Assembly: GCA_050290245.1 (NCBI GenBank)
Contig: JBNKHH010000059.1
Span: 62,001 to 126,000 of the forward strand
DNA: 64,000 nt
From: JBNKHH01 sp050290245
GTDB lineage: Bacteria; Pseudomonadota; Alphaproteobacteria; Rhodobacterales; Rhodobacteraceae
Direction: 5' to 3'
Shown: positions 41,355 through 50,369 of the stretch, one piece after another
Position numbering within the stretch: position 1 is the stretch's first letter
How the letters are laid out: every line of letters starts with the position of its first letter
The notes under the pieces: generated by a model
Told to the model about the DNA's origin: nothing
The model's database searches: none
The model's input: only the letters and a program-made list of their open reading frames with translations
Program-made: the position numbers and the translations under genes

Positions 41355-42437
41355 ATGCTCTATTGGTTGACCGTTTTTTCCGATGGCGGCGATTTCTTCA
41401 ATCTCTTCAGGTACATCACCTTTCGGGCCGGAGGCGCTTTTTTCACCGCGCTGGTCTTTGGTTTCATTTTCGGACGCCCGCTGATCAATCTTTTGCGGCA
41501 AAAGCAGAAGCATGGGCAGCCCATTCGCGAGGATGGTCCGGAAAGCCATATCGAAGGAAAGGCCGGAACGCCGACCATGGGTGGTGTGTTGATCCTGGGT
41601 GCCCTGATGACCTCTACATTGTTGTGGGCGCGCCTTGATATCGGGTACGTTTGGCTGGTGCTGTTCGTGACCTTGTCGTTCGGGCTTGTCGGATTTTCCG
41701 ACGACTATCAGAAAGTCACGCGCAACAGTCACGCCGGAGTTTCCGGCAGAGTGCGGCTGGCCATAGGCTTCGCCATCGCTGCCATCGCGGGCTTATTTGC
41801 CGCCTGGCTTCATCCGGTCGACCTTCAGAACCACCTGGCCATTCCAGTTGTCAGCGTTTTGGTCGATCTGGGCGTCCTGTTCTTGCCATTCGCCATGCTT
41901 GTGATTGTCGGCTCCGCCAATGCCGTGAACCTGACTGACGGACTGGACGGACTGGCGATCATGCCGGTGATGATTGCCGCCGGATCGCTCGGTATCATCG
42001 CCTATGCCGTAGGGCGCACCGACTTCACCGAGTACCTCGGGATAAATTATGTTCCGGGGACTGGCGAAATTCTTGTCTTCACCGCCGGTCTCATCGGCGG
42101 CGGCTTGGGCTTTTTGTGGTACAACGCGCCTCCGGCTGCCGTGTTCATGGGCGACACCGGATCGCTGGCACTGGGTGGGGCCTTGGGTGCCATTGCCGTC
42201 GCGACAAAGCACGAGATCGTTCTCAGCATCATCGGTGGTTTGTTCGTCGTCGAGGCGCTCTCGGTCATCATCCAGGTCGCATATTACAAGCGGACTGGAA
42301 AGCGGGTCTTCCTAATGGCGCCCATACATCATCATTTCGAGAAGAAAGGCTGGGCCGAGCCTCAGATCGTAATCCGCTTCTGGATCATCTCTCTGATCCT
42401 TGCCCTGATCGGCCTTGCGACGTTGAAAGTGAGGTAA
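41355..42437 (+). CDS. mraY: Phospho-MurNAc-pentapeptide transferase
   Basis: A 360-residue membrane enzyme making lipid I from undecaprenyl phosphate and UDP-MurNAc-pentapeptide. About ten transmembrane helices. The signatures are GTPTMGGVLILG, GFSDDYQKVTRNSHAGVS (Mg-binding Asp pair), NAVNLTDGLDGLAI and MAPIHHHFEKKGWAEPQIVIRFW. It is in its standard dcw position. Confidence 0.98.
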   Translation: MLYWLTVFSDGGDFFNLFRYITFRAGGAFFTALVFGFIFGRPLINLLRQKQKHGQPIREDGPESHIEGKAGTPTMGGVLILGALMTSTLLWARLDIGYVWLVLFVTLSFGLVGFSDDYQKVTRNSHAGVSGRVRLAIGFAIAAIAGLFAAWLHPVDLQNHLAIPVVSVLVDLGVLFLPFAMLVIVGSANAVNLTDGLDGLAIMPVMIAAGSLGIIAYAVGRTDFTEYLGINYVPGTGEILVFTAGLIGGGLGFLWYNAPPAAVFMGDTGSLALGGALGAIAVATKHEIVLSIIGGLFVVEALSVIIQVAYYKRTGKRVFLMAPIHHHFEKKGWAEPQIVIRFWIISLILALIGLATLKVR

Positions 42438-42442
42438 CCTCA

Positions 42443-42841
42443 ATGGCATTCGCACTGCGCTGGCTGTTTGCATTCATCCTTCTGGCGGCAACATACAATC
42501 CGACCCAACTCAGCTATATTCGATGGGCTTCCAAAAATTGGGGCGAGCAGCTTCCGCTTATCGTGTTCCTGGGGCTGGTGCTATTGGTTGCCTACGTCCT
42601 TTTCTTTACCGCCGTTCTGCGCGGAATAGGCTCGCGAGGAGTTATTTTGATCCTGGCCGTGATCGCGGCCCTGATCTGGGTGCTGTATGATTTTGGCTGG
42701 CTCAGCCTTGAGAACCCGACGGCGAACACCTGGATTGCGCTTCTGGCCCTTTCCATCGTCTTTGCCATCGGCATGTACTGGGGCATCATGTGGCGCCGGT
42801 TGTCCGGCCAGCTTGAGGTCGACGAGGACGAAACCCTATGA
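42443..42841 (+). CDS. DUF6524-like small membrane protein
   Basis: A 132-residue protein with four predicted membrane spans (about 5-20, 38-60, 66-86 and 96-116) and a polar acidic C-terminus (RLSGQLEVDEDETL). Its position between mraY and murD and its opening RWLFAFILLAATYNPTQLSYIRW match a small protein (DUF6524) found at this place in Rhodobacterales. Function is unknown; the place suggests a role in envelope synthesis. The ATG at 42443 is preferred over the out-of-register long frame beginning at 42116 inside mraY. Confidence 0.78.
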   Translation: MAFALRWLFAFILLAATYNPTQLSYIRWASKNWGEQLPLIVFLGLVLLVAYVLFFTAVLRGIGSRGVILILAVIAALIWVLYDFGWLSLENPTANTWIALLALSIVFAIGMYWGIMWRRLSGQLEVDEDETL

Positions 42842-42857
42842 ACTTTGGCGTGCGCGC

Positions 42858-44273
42858 ATGATCCCGGTTCGCGGGGTGACCGGAGCGCGGATTGTCGTGC
42901 TGGGCTTGGGCCGCAGCGGCTTGTCGGCCGCCCGAGCCTTGCAGGCGGGCGGGGCAGAACCGCTGTGCTGGGATGACAGCATCGAGGCACGCACGACGGC
43001 TGAAGCCCAGGGATTTGCGATACACGACCTGTCGCGCCGAGAAGCCTGGGACGGCGTGTCCGCTATGATCGTCAGCCCCGGCATCCCGCATCTTTATCCC
43101 GAGCCGAACAAATGGATTGCGCGGGCGATCGACGCAGGTGTGCCCATAGACAACGATATCGGTCTGTTCTTTCGTTCGCTCGCAACAGCGGAGTGGGACC
43201 GTTTCGACGTGACACCAAAGGTGGTCGCGGTGACCGGGTCGAATGGGAAATCGACGACATCTGCACTGATCCACCATTGCCTTGAGACTTCTGGACGCGA
43301 GAGCCAACTCGCGGGCAACATCGGTCGAGGCGTTCTGGACATTGATCCCCCGGGCGAAGGTGGCGTTGTTGTGCTGGAACTGTCGTCCTATCAAACCGAT
43401 CTTGCGCGCGCGCTCACGCCCGACGTTGCTGTCTTCACCAATCTTTCGCCTGACCACCTTGATCGGCACGGCGGGATTGGGGGCTATTTTGCCGCCAAGC
43501 GTCGGTTGTTTGCCGAGGGCGGTCCAGACCGCGCCGTGATCGGGGTGGACGAAATCGAAGGGCGACATCTGGCCAACCAACTGTCGGAAGGTCCGGCGGA
43601 CGACCGGGTGATCCGCATTTCGGCATCGGGCAAACTGGATGGACCTGGCTGGTCAGTCTCCATGCGCAAGGGGTTTTTGTCAGAAACGCGCAAGGGTCGC
43701 CAGGTCGCGTCTTTCGATTTGCGCGGCGTAACGGGTCTGCCCGGTCGCCATAATCACCAGAACGCTTGCGCGGCCTATGCTGCCCTGCGGTCCTTGGGGC
43801 TGGCTCCCAAACAGATCGAGGCCGCTTTCCACAGTTTCCAGGGCTTGCCGCACAGGTCTCAGGTCATCGGCGAAAAGGACGGTGTGCTTTTCGTCAATGA
43901 CTCAAAGGCCACCAACGTCGACGCCGCCGCATGTGCATTGGACGCCTTCGACAAGGTCAGATGGATCGTTGGTGGTCAGGTCAAGGAAGGCGGGCTTGGC
44001 GCGCTGAAGCCCCAGTTCGGCCACGTTGTCAAAGCCTATGTCATCGGGCGGCATGCGCGGGAAAATGCGCTCGACATCGCCGAGCTTGATCATGAGGTCT
44101 GCGAAACCATGTCAGCCGCCGTCGCCCGCGCCTCGTCCGAGGCGCAGGCCGGCGAAACTATCCTGCTGGCACCCGCGGCGGCCAGCTTCGATCAGTACGA
44201 CAATTTCGAAAAGCGCGGCGAGGATTTTATGGCAGAAGTCGCCAAGGTCTTGGGCATGAAACCAGTCGCATAA
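42858..44273 (+). CDS. murD: UDP-MurNAc-L-alanine:D-glutamate ligase
   Basis: A 471-residue Mur ligase. An N-terminal Rossmann domain (ARIVVLGLGRSGLSAARALQAGGA), the ATP loop GSNGKSTTSAL near residue 128, ELSSYQTDL, FTNLSPDHLDRHGG and, in the C-terminal domain, FVNDSKATNVDAA and LLAPAAASFDQYDNFEKRGEDF. The ATG at 42858 opens the family N-terminus. It is the last dcw gene here: the gene that follows, 10 bases on, is on the opposite strand. Confidence 0.97.
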   Translation: MIPVRGVTGARIVVLGLGRSGLSAARALQAGGAEPLCWDDSIEARTTAEAQGFAIHDLSRREAWDGVSAMIVSPGIPHLYPEPNKWIARAIDAGVPIDNDIGLFFRSLATAEWDRFDVTPKVVAVTGSNGKSTTSALIHHCLETSGRESQLAGNIGRGVLDIDPPGEGGVVVLELSSYQTDLARALTPDVAVFTNLSPDHLDRHGGIGGYFAAKRRLFAEGGPDRAVIGVDEIEGRHLANQLSEGPADDRVIRISASGKLDGPGWSVSMRKGFLSETRKGRQVASFDLRGVTGLPGRHNHQNACAAYAALRSLGLAPKQIEAAFHSFQGLPHRSQVIGEKDGVLFVNDSKATNVDAAACALDAFDKVRWIVGGQVKEGGLGALKPQFGHVVKAYVIGRHARENALDIAELDHEVCETMSAAVARASSEAQAGETILLAPAAASFDQYDNFEKRGEDFMAEVAKVLGMKPVA

Positions 44274-44283
44274 TGACAGGCGG

Positions 44284-45324
44284 CTAGCGCAACTGGCAGA
44301 CCGAAGACAAACCCGGTGCCACCCCAAGTTCTTCCAGTGCGGCCACTACCTCACTCACAGCTTCGCGCAGTTGATCAGGAGTTTCGACTGCTTCGCCATC
44401 GACAAGGGGCGTCAGAATGGTGCGTGTTTCCTCGGCAAAAGCCTCGGCCGCACGGATCATCTCTTCCAAGACATGCCGTGGCGCCGGCGATCGTGCCACG
44501 TCGAGAATCCAGCGAATGCTATGGAAATGTTGACGTCCCGCCGCGATCTCTTCTGGAAGCGCATAACCCAGGTGCTGATCGTCGACCTCGACCCAGATCA
44601 GATGGTCGGTCTGCCGCGTCGGGTCGGGCCACTGAAAGCAATCCATGTCGCCCCAGCGGAACCCGGTGCGGTGCAGCGTGTTCCATACCTGTTTGCCGTC
44701 CATCGCCTCGTCACCTGGCAAGGTCGCGATGATCTCAACATTCTCGGGCGTGATGTTTTTGATCGCGTCGGCCTTCGCGATCTGCACTGCAAGGGCGTCG
44801 GTATCCAGCTCGGGTATGGCAAAGCTGCAGGGCATCGCATCAAGACAGGTGCGCAAAGAGGCGATTCCCGCGCGCACCGTGTCGACGCCGACCCGGGCGC
44901 GGCCCAGATCCCAGGCGGCAATCAGACTTTTCCCCCGACTTTGGGCTCCAGCAGATGACAGAAAGAAGGTCCGACCTTCCGGTGCTTCAAAATAAAATGT
45001 CGGGCGCAGATCAACATCTTTCAATCCCGACTCAAGAGCCTCGCGCAGCAGCCCTACTTCAAATGGAGCATCAGCCAGGCAGGCGACGGAGCATTCGGCG
45101 ACGGGGTCGGGGCCATAGTCGCGCTCGCCCACATTGCCCGCTTCTATCGGCAAGGTCACCGGCGGCGCTGCCAGAGTCACGAGCGGCGGCAATACTCCGG
45201 TTCCGGGTATCGCGGCTTCCGCGCGGTTTGTGCTTTCAGACGCCGTAGCTTCGTAGATGGGTTGATGGGTCCCGCTCGGCGGCTCCGTTTTGCCACCGAT
45301 TAGTCGCGAGAGCCACGACCGCAC
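44284..45324 (-). CDS. ZipA-like (FtsZ-binding domain-like) protein
   Basis: A 346-residue protein without a clear membrane span. Residues 1-75 are disordered-looking and Pro/Thr/Ala-rich; 76-190 form a domain I cannot name. Residues 195-335 resemble the C-terminal FtsZ-binding domain of gammaproteobacterial ZipA: VEIIATLPGDEAMDGKQVWN, GFRWGDMDCF (221-230, ZipA has GFxxGDMnxx), a beta segment LIWVEVDDQHLG, helix VLEEMIRAAEAFAEET, and ETPDQLREAVSEV (314-326, ZipA has TPqKLrEyqdiirEV). ZipA is not expected in alphaproteobacteria. The GTG start shares one base with the tal stop, so it is coupled to tal; its stop is 10 bases from murD's. Homology is by eye and unproven. Confidence 0.5.
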   Translation of the reverse strand: MRSWLSRLIGGKTEPPSGTHQPIYEATASESTNRAEAAIPGTGVLPPLVTLAAPPVTLPIEAGNVGERDYGPDPVAECSVACLADAPFEVGLLREALESGLKDVDLRPTFYFEAPEGRTFFLSSAGAQSRGKSLIAAWDLGRARVGVDTVRAGIASLRTCLDAMPCSFAIPELDTDALAVQIAKADAIKNITPENVEIIATLPGDEAMDGKQVWNTLHRTGFRWGDMDCFQWPDPTRQTDHLIWVEVDDQHLGYALPEEIAAGRQHFHSIRWILDVARSPAPRHVLEEMIRAAEAFAEETRTILTPLVDGEAVETPDQLREAVSEVVAALEELGVAPGLSSVCQLR

Positions 45325-45977
45325 TAGAGAATTTTCTGGCCCGTCGAGGCCCAGTCTTTCAAGAAGCCATCCAATCCCTTGTCCGTCAGGACGTGGTTCG
45401 CCATCGACTTGATCACGGCCGGGGGAGCGGTCGCGACGTCCGCGCCAATCTTGGCGGCTTCACTCATGTGATTTGCCGACCGGATCGAGGCTGCGAGAAT
45501 CTGAGTTTCGAACCCATAGTTGTCATAGATCTCGCGGATGTCGGCGATCAGGTCCATGCCGTCGATGTTGAGGTCATCCAAACGACCGATGAATGGCGAG
45601 ATGAACGTCGCCCCCGCCTTGGCAGCCAGCAAAGCCTGGTTGGCCGAGAAACACAGTGTGACGTTGACCATGCGGCCTTCGCCGGTCAACGTCTTGCAGG
45701 CCTTCAGACCGGCCCAGGTCAGCGGCACCTTGATGGCGATGTTCTCGGCGATCTTGGCCAGTTCACGACCTTCAGCGATCATGCCGTCGGCGTCCAGTGC
45801 GATCGTCTCGGCGCTGACCGGGCCGTCAACCATGTCGCAAATCTCTTTGGTGACTTCCTTGATGTCGCGACCGGATTTCATGATCAGAGAAGGGTTCGTG
45901 GTTACGCCGTCGACCATTCCCAACTCGTTCAGTTCGTGGATGGCATCGGTGTCGGCGGTGTCGACGAAGAATTTCAT
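45324..45977 (-). CDS. tal: Transaldolase (short FSA/TalC type)
   Basis: A 217-residue cytoplasmic aldolase of the pentose phosphate pathway, the short transaldolase/fructose-6-phosphate aldolase form. Motifs: MKFFVDTADTDAIHELNELGMVDGVTTNPSLI, the Schiff-base lysine in NIAIKVPLTWAGLKAC, VNVTLCFSANQALLAAKAGATFISPFIGRLDD and AASIRSANH. The ZipA-like gene starts in its stop codon. It is divergent from priA. Confidence 0.96.
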   Translation of the reverse strand: MKFFVDTADTDAIHELNELGMVDGVTTNPSLIMKSGRDIKEVTKEICDMVDGPVSAETIALDADGMIAEGRELAKIAENIAIKVPLTWAGLKACKTLTGEGRMVNVTLCFSANQALLAAKAGATFISPFIGRLDDLNIDGMDLIADIREIYDNYGFETQILAASIRSANHMSEAAKIGADVATAPPAVIKSMANHVLTDKGLDGFLKDWASTGQKIL

Positions 45978-46079
45978 TGCGGGCCTCTCTGGTGCAGGAG
46001 TGGAGTTTCATGGCACTGATAACGCAGACAGGCTTGGGGCAGAAGCCCGAAAAGAAACTCATGCGGGCAGGGCGAAGAA

Positions 46080-48272
46080 GTGATCCGGCATTTTGATGAA
46101 GGCGAACTGATTTCGGTGCTGACGACGCAGCCCCTTGATCGCGCGCTGGATTACAAAGCGCCGGCCGGCGGGTGTTTCGAGGGAGCGTTCGTCGAGGTGC
46201 CTCTCGGGCCGCGCAAGGTTCTGGGGGTTGTTTGGGGTGAGGGTGAGGGCGGCTACGACCTTGCCAAGGTACGATCGGTCATCCGGGTTCTGGACGCGGT
46301 GCCGATGCGCGAGACCATGCGCAGCTTCCTGGTGCGTGCTGCGGAGTATACCCTGACCCCGATGCCGGCAATGTTGCGCCTGGCGACACGTTCGCCCGGC
46401 CTGGGGGACTCACCGGCCATGCGCACGATATACCGGCGCGGCAGCCGTGAAGCCCCGGATCGCTGGACCGATGCGCGTCGGAAGATCGTGGCGGTTCTGG
46501 AAGACTACGGCGGTCTTGCATTTACTCTGGGCGAGTTGGCCGAAATGGCCGGTGTCTCCACCAGCGTGGTCAAGGGCCTCGTGAAACAAGGCGTCGTCGC
46601 CGAAGAGGCAAGTCCCCGCGATCTCCCCTATCCAAGACTTGAGCCAGGCGAGGCACCGCGCCCGCTAACCCCTGAGCAACAAACGGCAGCAGACACACTG
46701 ATCGCCGGTCTCGATGCCCACAGGTACGGCACCACGCTGTTGAAAGGTGTGACTGGCTCGGGAAAGACCGAGGTTTATCTCGAAGCAGTGGCTGCCTGCC
46801 TGCGGCACGGGCGGCAAGCTTTGGTTCTCCTGCCCGAAATCGCGCTGACGGGAGAGTTCCTGTCTCGCGTCCAGGCGCGATTTGGAGCCAGCCCGGTGGA
46901 ATGGCATTCGGGCGTTACCCTGACCGAACGCCGCCGGGCCTGGCGCATGGTGGGCGAGGGGAATGCTCAATTGGTCGTGGGCGCGCGATCGGCGTTGTTT
47001 CTGCCTTTCGCCGATTTGGGCCTGATCGTTGTCGATGAAGAGCATGATACGTCCTACAAGCAGGAAGACGGCGTTCTTTACAACGCGCGTGACATGGCTG
47101 TTCTCAGGGCGTCACTGGAAAGGGCGCAGGTCGTGTTGGCATCGGCGACCCCTTCTCTCGAAAGCTGGGCAAATGCCGATGCTGGCAAATATGCGCGCGT
47201 GACCCTTTCGACCCGGTTCGGGGACGCAGTCCTTCCCAAGATGGCAGCGATTGACATGCGCAGCGAGGACCTGCCCGCGAGCCGGTGGATCTCCGACACC
47301 CTGGCGGGGGAAGTCCGCCAGCGGATCGTGGCGGGCGAGCAGTCGTTGATCTTCCTCAATCGCCGGGGCTATGCGCCTGTCACCATCTGCCGGGCCTGCG
47401 GACACCAGATCGGCTGCGACCATTGCGACGCGCGCATGGTCGAACATCGTTTTCAAAAGCGGTTGGTTTGCCACCAATGCGGGGAAACCAAGCCCATCCC
47501 CAAGGCCTGTCCGTCGTGCGGCGCCGAAGACCGCCTGGCCCCAGTAGGGCCCGGCGTTGAAAGGATCGCGGAAGAGGTAAAAGCCCTGTTTCCCGAGGCC
47601 CGCGTCGCCGTTCTCTCATCCGATCTGTTCGGTTCCGCCCGCGCCCTGAAAGAGCAAATCGAGATGATCGCGAGTGGAGGCGCTGACATCATCATCGGTA
47701 CGCAGATTGTCGCGAAAGGACACAATTTTCCGCTGTTGACGTTGGTTGGTGTGATCGACGCTGACCTCGGGCTGCAGGGCTCGGACCTGCGTGCAGCAGA
47801 ACGCACGTTTCAACTTATGCGGCAGGTCACCGGGCGCGCAGGCCGGGTGGAAAAGCCGGGCGAAGCGCTTTTGCAGACCTACCAGCCGGAACACCCGGTG
47901 ATCCGCGCCATTCTGTCGGGGGACGAAGAGGATTTCTGGCGTGCGGAAGCCGCGGAGCGCAGACAAAGCGGTGTGCCTCCGTACGGTCGCATGGCAGGTG
48001 TCGTGATTTCGTCTTCGGATATTCAGCAGGTGTTCGACGTGGGAAAAGCCCTGGCCTCGCGCACGGCACCGCTCACACGGATCGGTGCGCAGGTATATGG
48101 CCCGGCAGCCGCGCCGATTGCACGTATTCGCGGACGGCATCGGGTCAGGATGCTGGTGAAGGCCGACAAGTCCGCGCCATTGCAGCCAGCCCTTGTCGAT
48201 TGGGTCGGGCAGATCAAACTACCGAACGGCGTGCGCCTGTCCATCGACATTGACCCGCAGAGCTTTTACTGA
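46080..48272 (+). CDS. priA: Primosomal replication protein N' (PriA helicase)
   Basis: A 730-residue 3'-5' helicase that restarts stalled forks. N-terminal 3' binding and winged-helix domains occupy about 1-190; Walker A GVTGSGKTEVYLEA is near residue 223, DEEH (LIVVDEEHDTSYKQEDG) near 320, and the zinc-binding insert has paired cysteines in CRACGHQIGCDHCDARM and CHQCGETKPIPKACPSCGA. The GTG at 46080, with AGGGCGAAG upstream, gives the normal PriA N-terminus (IRHFDEGELISVLTTQPLDRALDY). It is divergent from tal. Confidence 0.96.
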   Translation: MIRHFDEGELISVLTTQPLDRALDYKAPAGGCFEGAFVEVPLGPRKVLGVVWGEGEGGYDLAKVRSVIRVLDAVPMRETMRSFLVRAAEYTLTPMPAMLRLATRSPGLGDSPAMRTIYRRGSREAPDRWTDARRKIVAVLEDYGGLAFTLGELAEMAGVSTSVVKGLVKQGVVAEEASPRDLPYPRLEPGEAPRPLTPEQQTAADTLIAGLDAHRYGTTLLKGVTGSGKTEVYLEAVAACLRHGRQALVLLPEIALTGEFLSRVQARFGASPVEWHSGVTLTERRRAWRMVGEGNAQLVVGARSALFLPFADLGLIVVDEEHDTSYKQEDGVLYNARDMAVLRASLERAQVVLASATPSLESWANADAGKYARVTLSTRFGDAVLPKMAAIDMRSEDLPASRWISDTLAGEVRQRIVAGEQSLIFLNRRGYAPVTICRACGHQIGCDHCDARMVEHRFQKRLVCHQCGETKPIPKACPSCGAEDRLAPVGPGVERIAEEVKALFPEARVAVLSSDLFGSARALKEQIEMIASGGADIIIGTQIVAKGHNFPLLTLVGVIDADLGLQGSDLRAAERTFQLMRQVTGRAGRVEKPGEALLQTYQPEHPVIRAILSGDEEDFWRAEAAERRQSGVPPYGRMAGVVISSSDIQQVFDVGKALASRTAPLTRIGAQVYGPAAAPIARIRGRHRVRMLVKADKSAPLQPALVDWVGQIKLPNGVRLSIDIDPQSFY

Positions 48273-48337
48273 GCCGTTCGCAATGCCTGCGTCAGAGCAG
48301 GCTGGTGCACATTTTCAAAAGGGCGTACTGCACGGAA

Positions 48338-49564
48338 ATGGCTGTAATTGATCTGAACCATGCTTCGGCGCTGCCTATTTGGCGCAGGCCTGTGACGCTG
48401 TTGATCCTGATGGCGATCGCAATGCCTCTGGCATTCTCGACGTGGTCGGCGCTCTTGAACAACTTTGTGATCGAACGTGCCGGGTTCACGGGCGTTGAAA
48501 TCGGCTGGCTGCACACAGTGCGTGAAATCCCGGGGTTTCTAGCGATCACACTTATCCCCATCCTGGTTATCCTGAGAGAGCAACTCCTGGCTCTCTTGGC
48601 CCTGCTGACCCTCGGCATAGCGACGGCCATCACAGCCTGGTTTCCCACCTTTGGTGGCTTGCTGTTTGTGACTCTTCTTTCTTCGATCGGGTTCCACTTT
48701 TTTGAAGCCATTTCGCAGTCACTCCAACTCCAATGGTTGCCCAAGGATCGTGCGCCGCAGATTTTGGGATGGCTGGTCGCGATCGGGTCGGGGGCATCGC
48801 TGCTGTCATACGGACTACTTGTCGCGACTTGGGACCTTTTTGATCTCAGCTATGGCACGGTCTATCTTGTCGCGGGTGGGAGCTGCAGCCTGATCGCGCT
48901 GTACTGTATGGCGGTTTTCCCGCATTTCGAGGCCGAAGAGCAAACCAAGAAATTGGTCCTTCGCCGTCGATACTGGCTGTACTATGCACTGCGCTTCATG
49001 GCGGGCGCGCGTCGCCAGATCTTTGTCGTTTTTGCGGCGTTCATGATGGTGGAGCGTTTCGGGTTTGAGGTCCATGAAATCACGGCACTTTTCCTGATCA
49101 ACTTTGTCGTCAACATGCTGCTTGCTCCGCTGATGGGGAAAGGCGTCGCCAAATGGGGCGAACGCAATGTGCTTGTGTTTGAATACACCGGGTTGATTCT
49201 GGTGTTCCTGGCATACGGCGGCATTTACTATTTCGGTTGGGGTGTGGTCCTTGCCGCAGTTCTCTACGTGATTGACCACCTGTTTTTCGCGCTGGCCTTC
49301 GCGACCAAGACCTATTTTCAAAAGATAGCCGATCCGAGGGATATTGCGCCGACTGCAGCGGTGTCCTTTACCATCAATCACATTGCTGCGGTGTTTCTGC
49401 CGGCACTGCTTGGATACTTTTGGATTGCGTCGCCCGGCGGGGTTTTCGTTCTCGCGGCGGCAATGGCCGCCATCTCGCTTGGCCTGGCGTGTCTCGTCCC
49501 GCGGCACCCGGCGCCTGGAAATGAAACGATCTTCTCGGGTGCGGCATCGCCGATCATCGACTGA
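48338..49564 (+). CDS. Major facilitator superfamily transporter
   Basis: A 408-residue protein of about 12 hydrophobic segments in two six-helix halves joined by a charged loop near residue 205-220 (EAEEQTKKLVLRRRYWLYY). The first helix ends in NNFVIERAGFTGVEIGW, the usual MFS A-like loop. The substrate is unknown. The start at 48338 is preferred; the frame continues to 48305 without a better ribosome-binding site. It follows priA in the same direction with a gap of 65 bases. Confidence 0.85.
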   Translation: MAVIDLNHASALPIWRRPVTLLILMAIAMPLAFSTWSALLNNFVIERAGFTGVEIGWLHTVREIPGFLAITLIPILVILREQLLALLALLTLGIATAITAWFPTFGGLLFVTLLSSIGFHFFEAISQSLQLQWLPKDRAPQILGWLVAIGSGASLLSYGLLVATWDLFDLSYGTVYLVAGGSCSLIALYCMAVFPHFEAEEQTKKLVLRRRYWLYYALRFMAGARRQIFVVFAAFMMVERFGFEVHEITALFLINFVVNMLLAPLMGKGVAKWGERNVLVFEYTGLILVFLAYGGIYYFGWGVVLAAVLYVIDHLFFALAFATKTYFQKIADPRDIAPTAAVSFTINHIAAVFLPALLGYFWIASPGGVFVLAAAMAAISLGLACLVPRHPAPGNETIFSGAASPIID

Positions 49565-49663
49565 CTTCTCAGGGAATGCACACAGATGCCAATCGCGTGA
49601 CCGGGAGTGGGCATATGTCTTGAACCGCCCTATATCTTGTCGGCGAAAAGGGGAGCAAAGCGG

Positions 49664-50326
49664 ATGTTCAACCTGTTTAAGAAAAAGACCGAGATGGTTG
49701 CGGCTGGCGATGCGTTGCCGGGGCGGGCGACAGCAATTCCAACGGCAGAAAGCCATTTTGTCTTTGGCCGCACTTTGGGAGCCGAGGTGCCGGACGGATT
49801 TGACGTCGCCATTTTTGGCATGGGATGCTTCTGGGGGGTGGAACGGCTGTTCTGGAAATTGGACGGCGTATGGCTGACAATGGTCGGGTATGCGGGTGGG
49901 TTGACGCCAAACCCGACGTACCAGGAGGTTTGCACGGGGCAAACGGGCCACAATGAGGTCGTTCGCGTTGTCTATGATCCCTCTGTAATTGCCTATCAGG
50001 ACCTGCTGCGCGCGTTCTGGGAGGGCCACGACCCGACCCAGGGGATGCGGCAGGGCAACGATGTCGGCACTCAATACCGGTCGGGTATTTATTGGACGAC
50101 GGAAGACCAGAGGGTCGCAGCGGAGTCGTCACGCGATGTTTTCTCGAAGAAACTGAGCGAGGCAGGTCTTGGCGAAATCACGACCGAGATCGTTCCAGCA
50201 CCTGATTTCTATTTTGCCGAGGATTATCACCAGCAGTACCTTGCCAAGAACCCGGGCGGATATTGCGGTCTCGGCGGCACCGGTGTGACCTGCCCGATCG
50301 GGACCGGCGTGACTGCCTGTGCGTGA
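49664..50326 (+). CDS. msrA: Peptide-methionine (S)-S-oxide reductase
   Basis: A 220-residue repair enzyme reducing methionine-S-sulfoxide. The active-site GCFWG (GMGCFWGVERLFWKLDG) is near residue 54, followed by GYAGGLTPNPTYQEVCTGQTGHNEVVRVVYDP and HDPTQGMRQGNDVGTQYRSGIYW. Resolving cysteines lie in the C-terminal GGYCGLGGTGVTCPIG. About 40 extra residues precede the catalytic domain and lack a signal peptide, so it is cytoplasmic. GGGGAGC before the ATG supports the start. Confidence 0.95.
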   Translation: MFNLFKKKTEMVAAGDALPGRATAIPTAESHFVFGRTLGAEVPDGFDVAIFGMGCFWGVERLFWKLDGVWLTMVGYAGGLTPNPTYQEVCTGQTGHNEVVRVVYDPSVIAYQDLLRAFWEGHDPTQGMRQGNDVGTQYRSGIYWTTEDQRVAAESSRDVFSKKLSEAGLGEITTEIVPAPDFYFAEDYHQQYLAKNPGGYCGLGGTGVTCPIGTGVTACA

Positions 50327-50369
50327 GATGCCTTGACGACACCGCTTCGCGGCCTTAGGCGCGCGTGTT

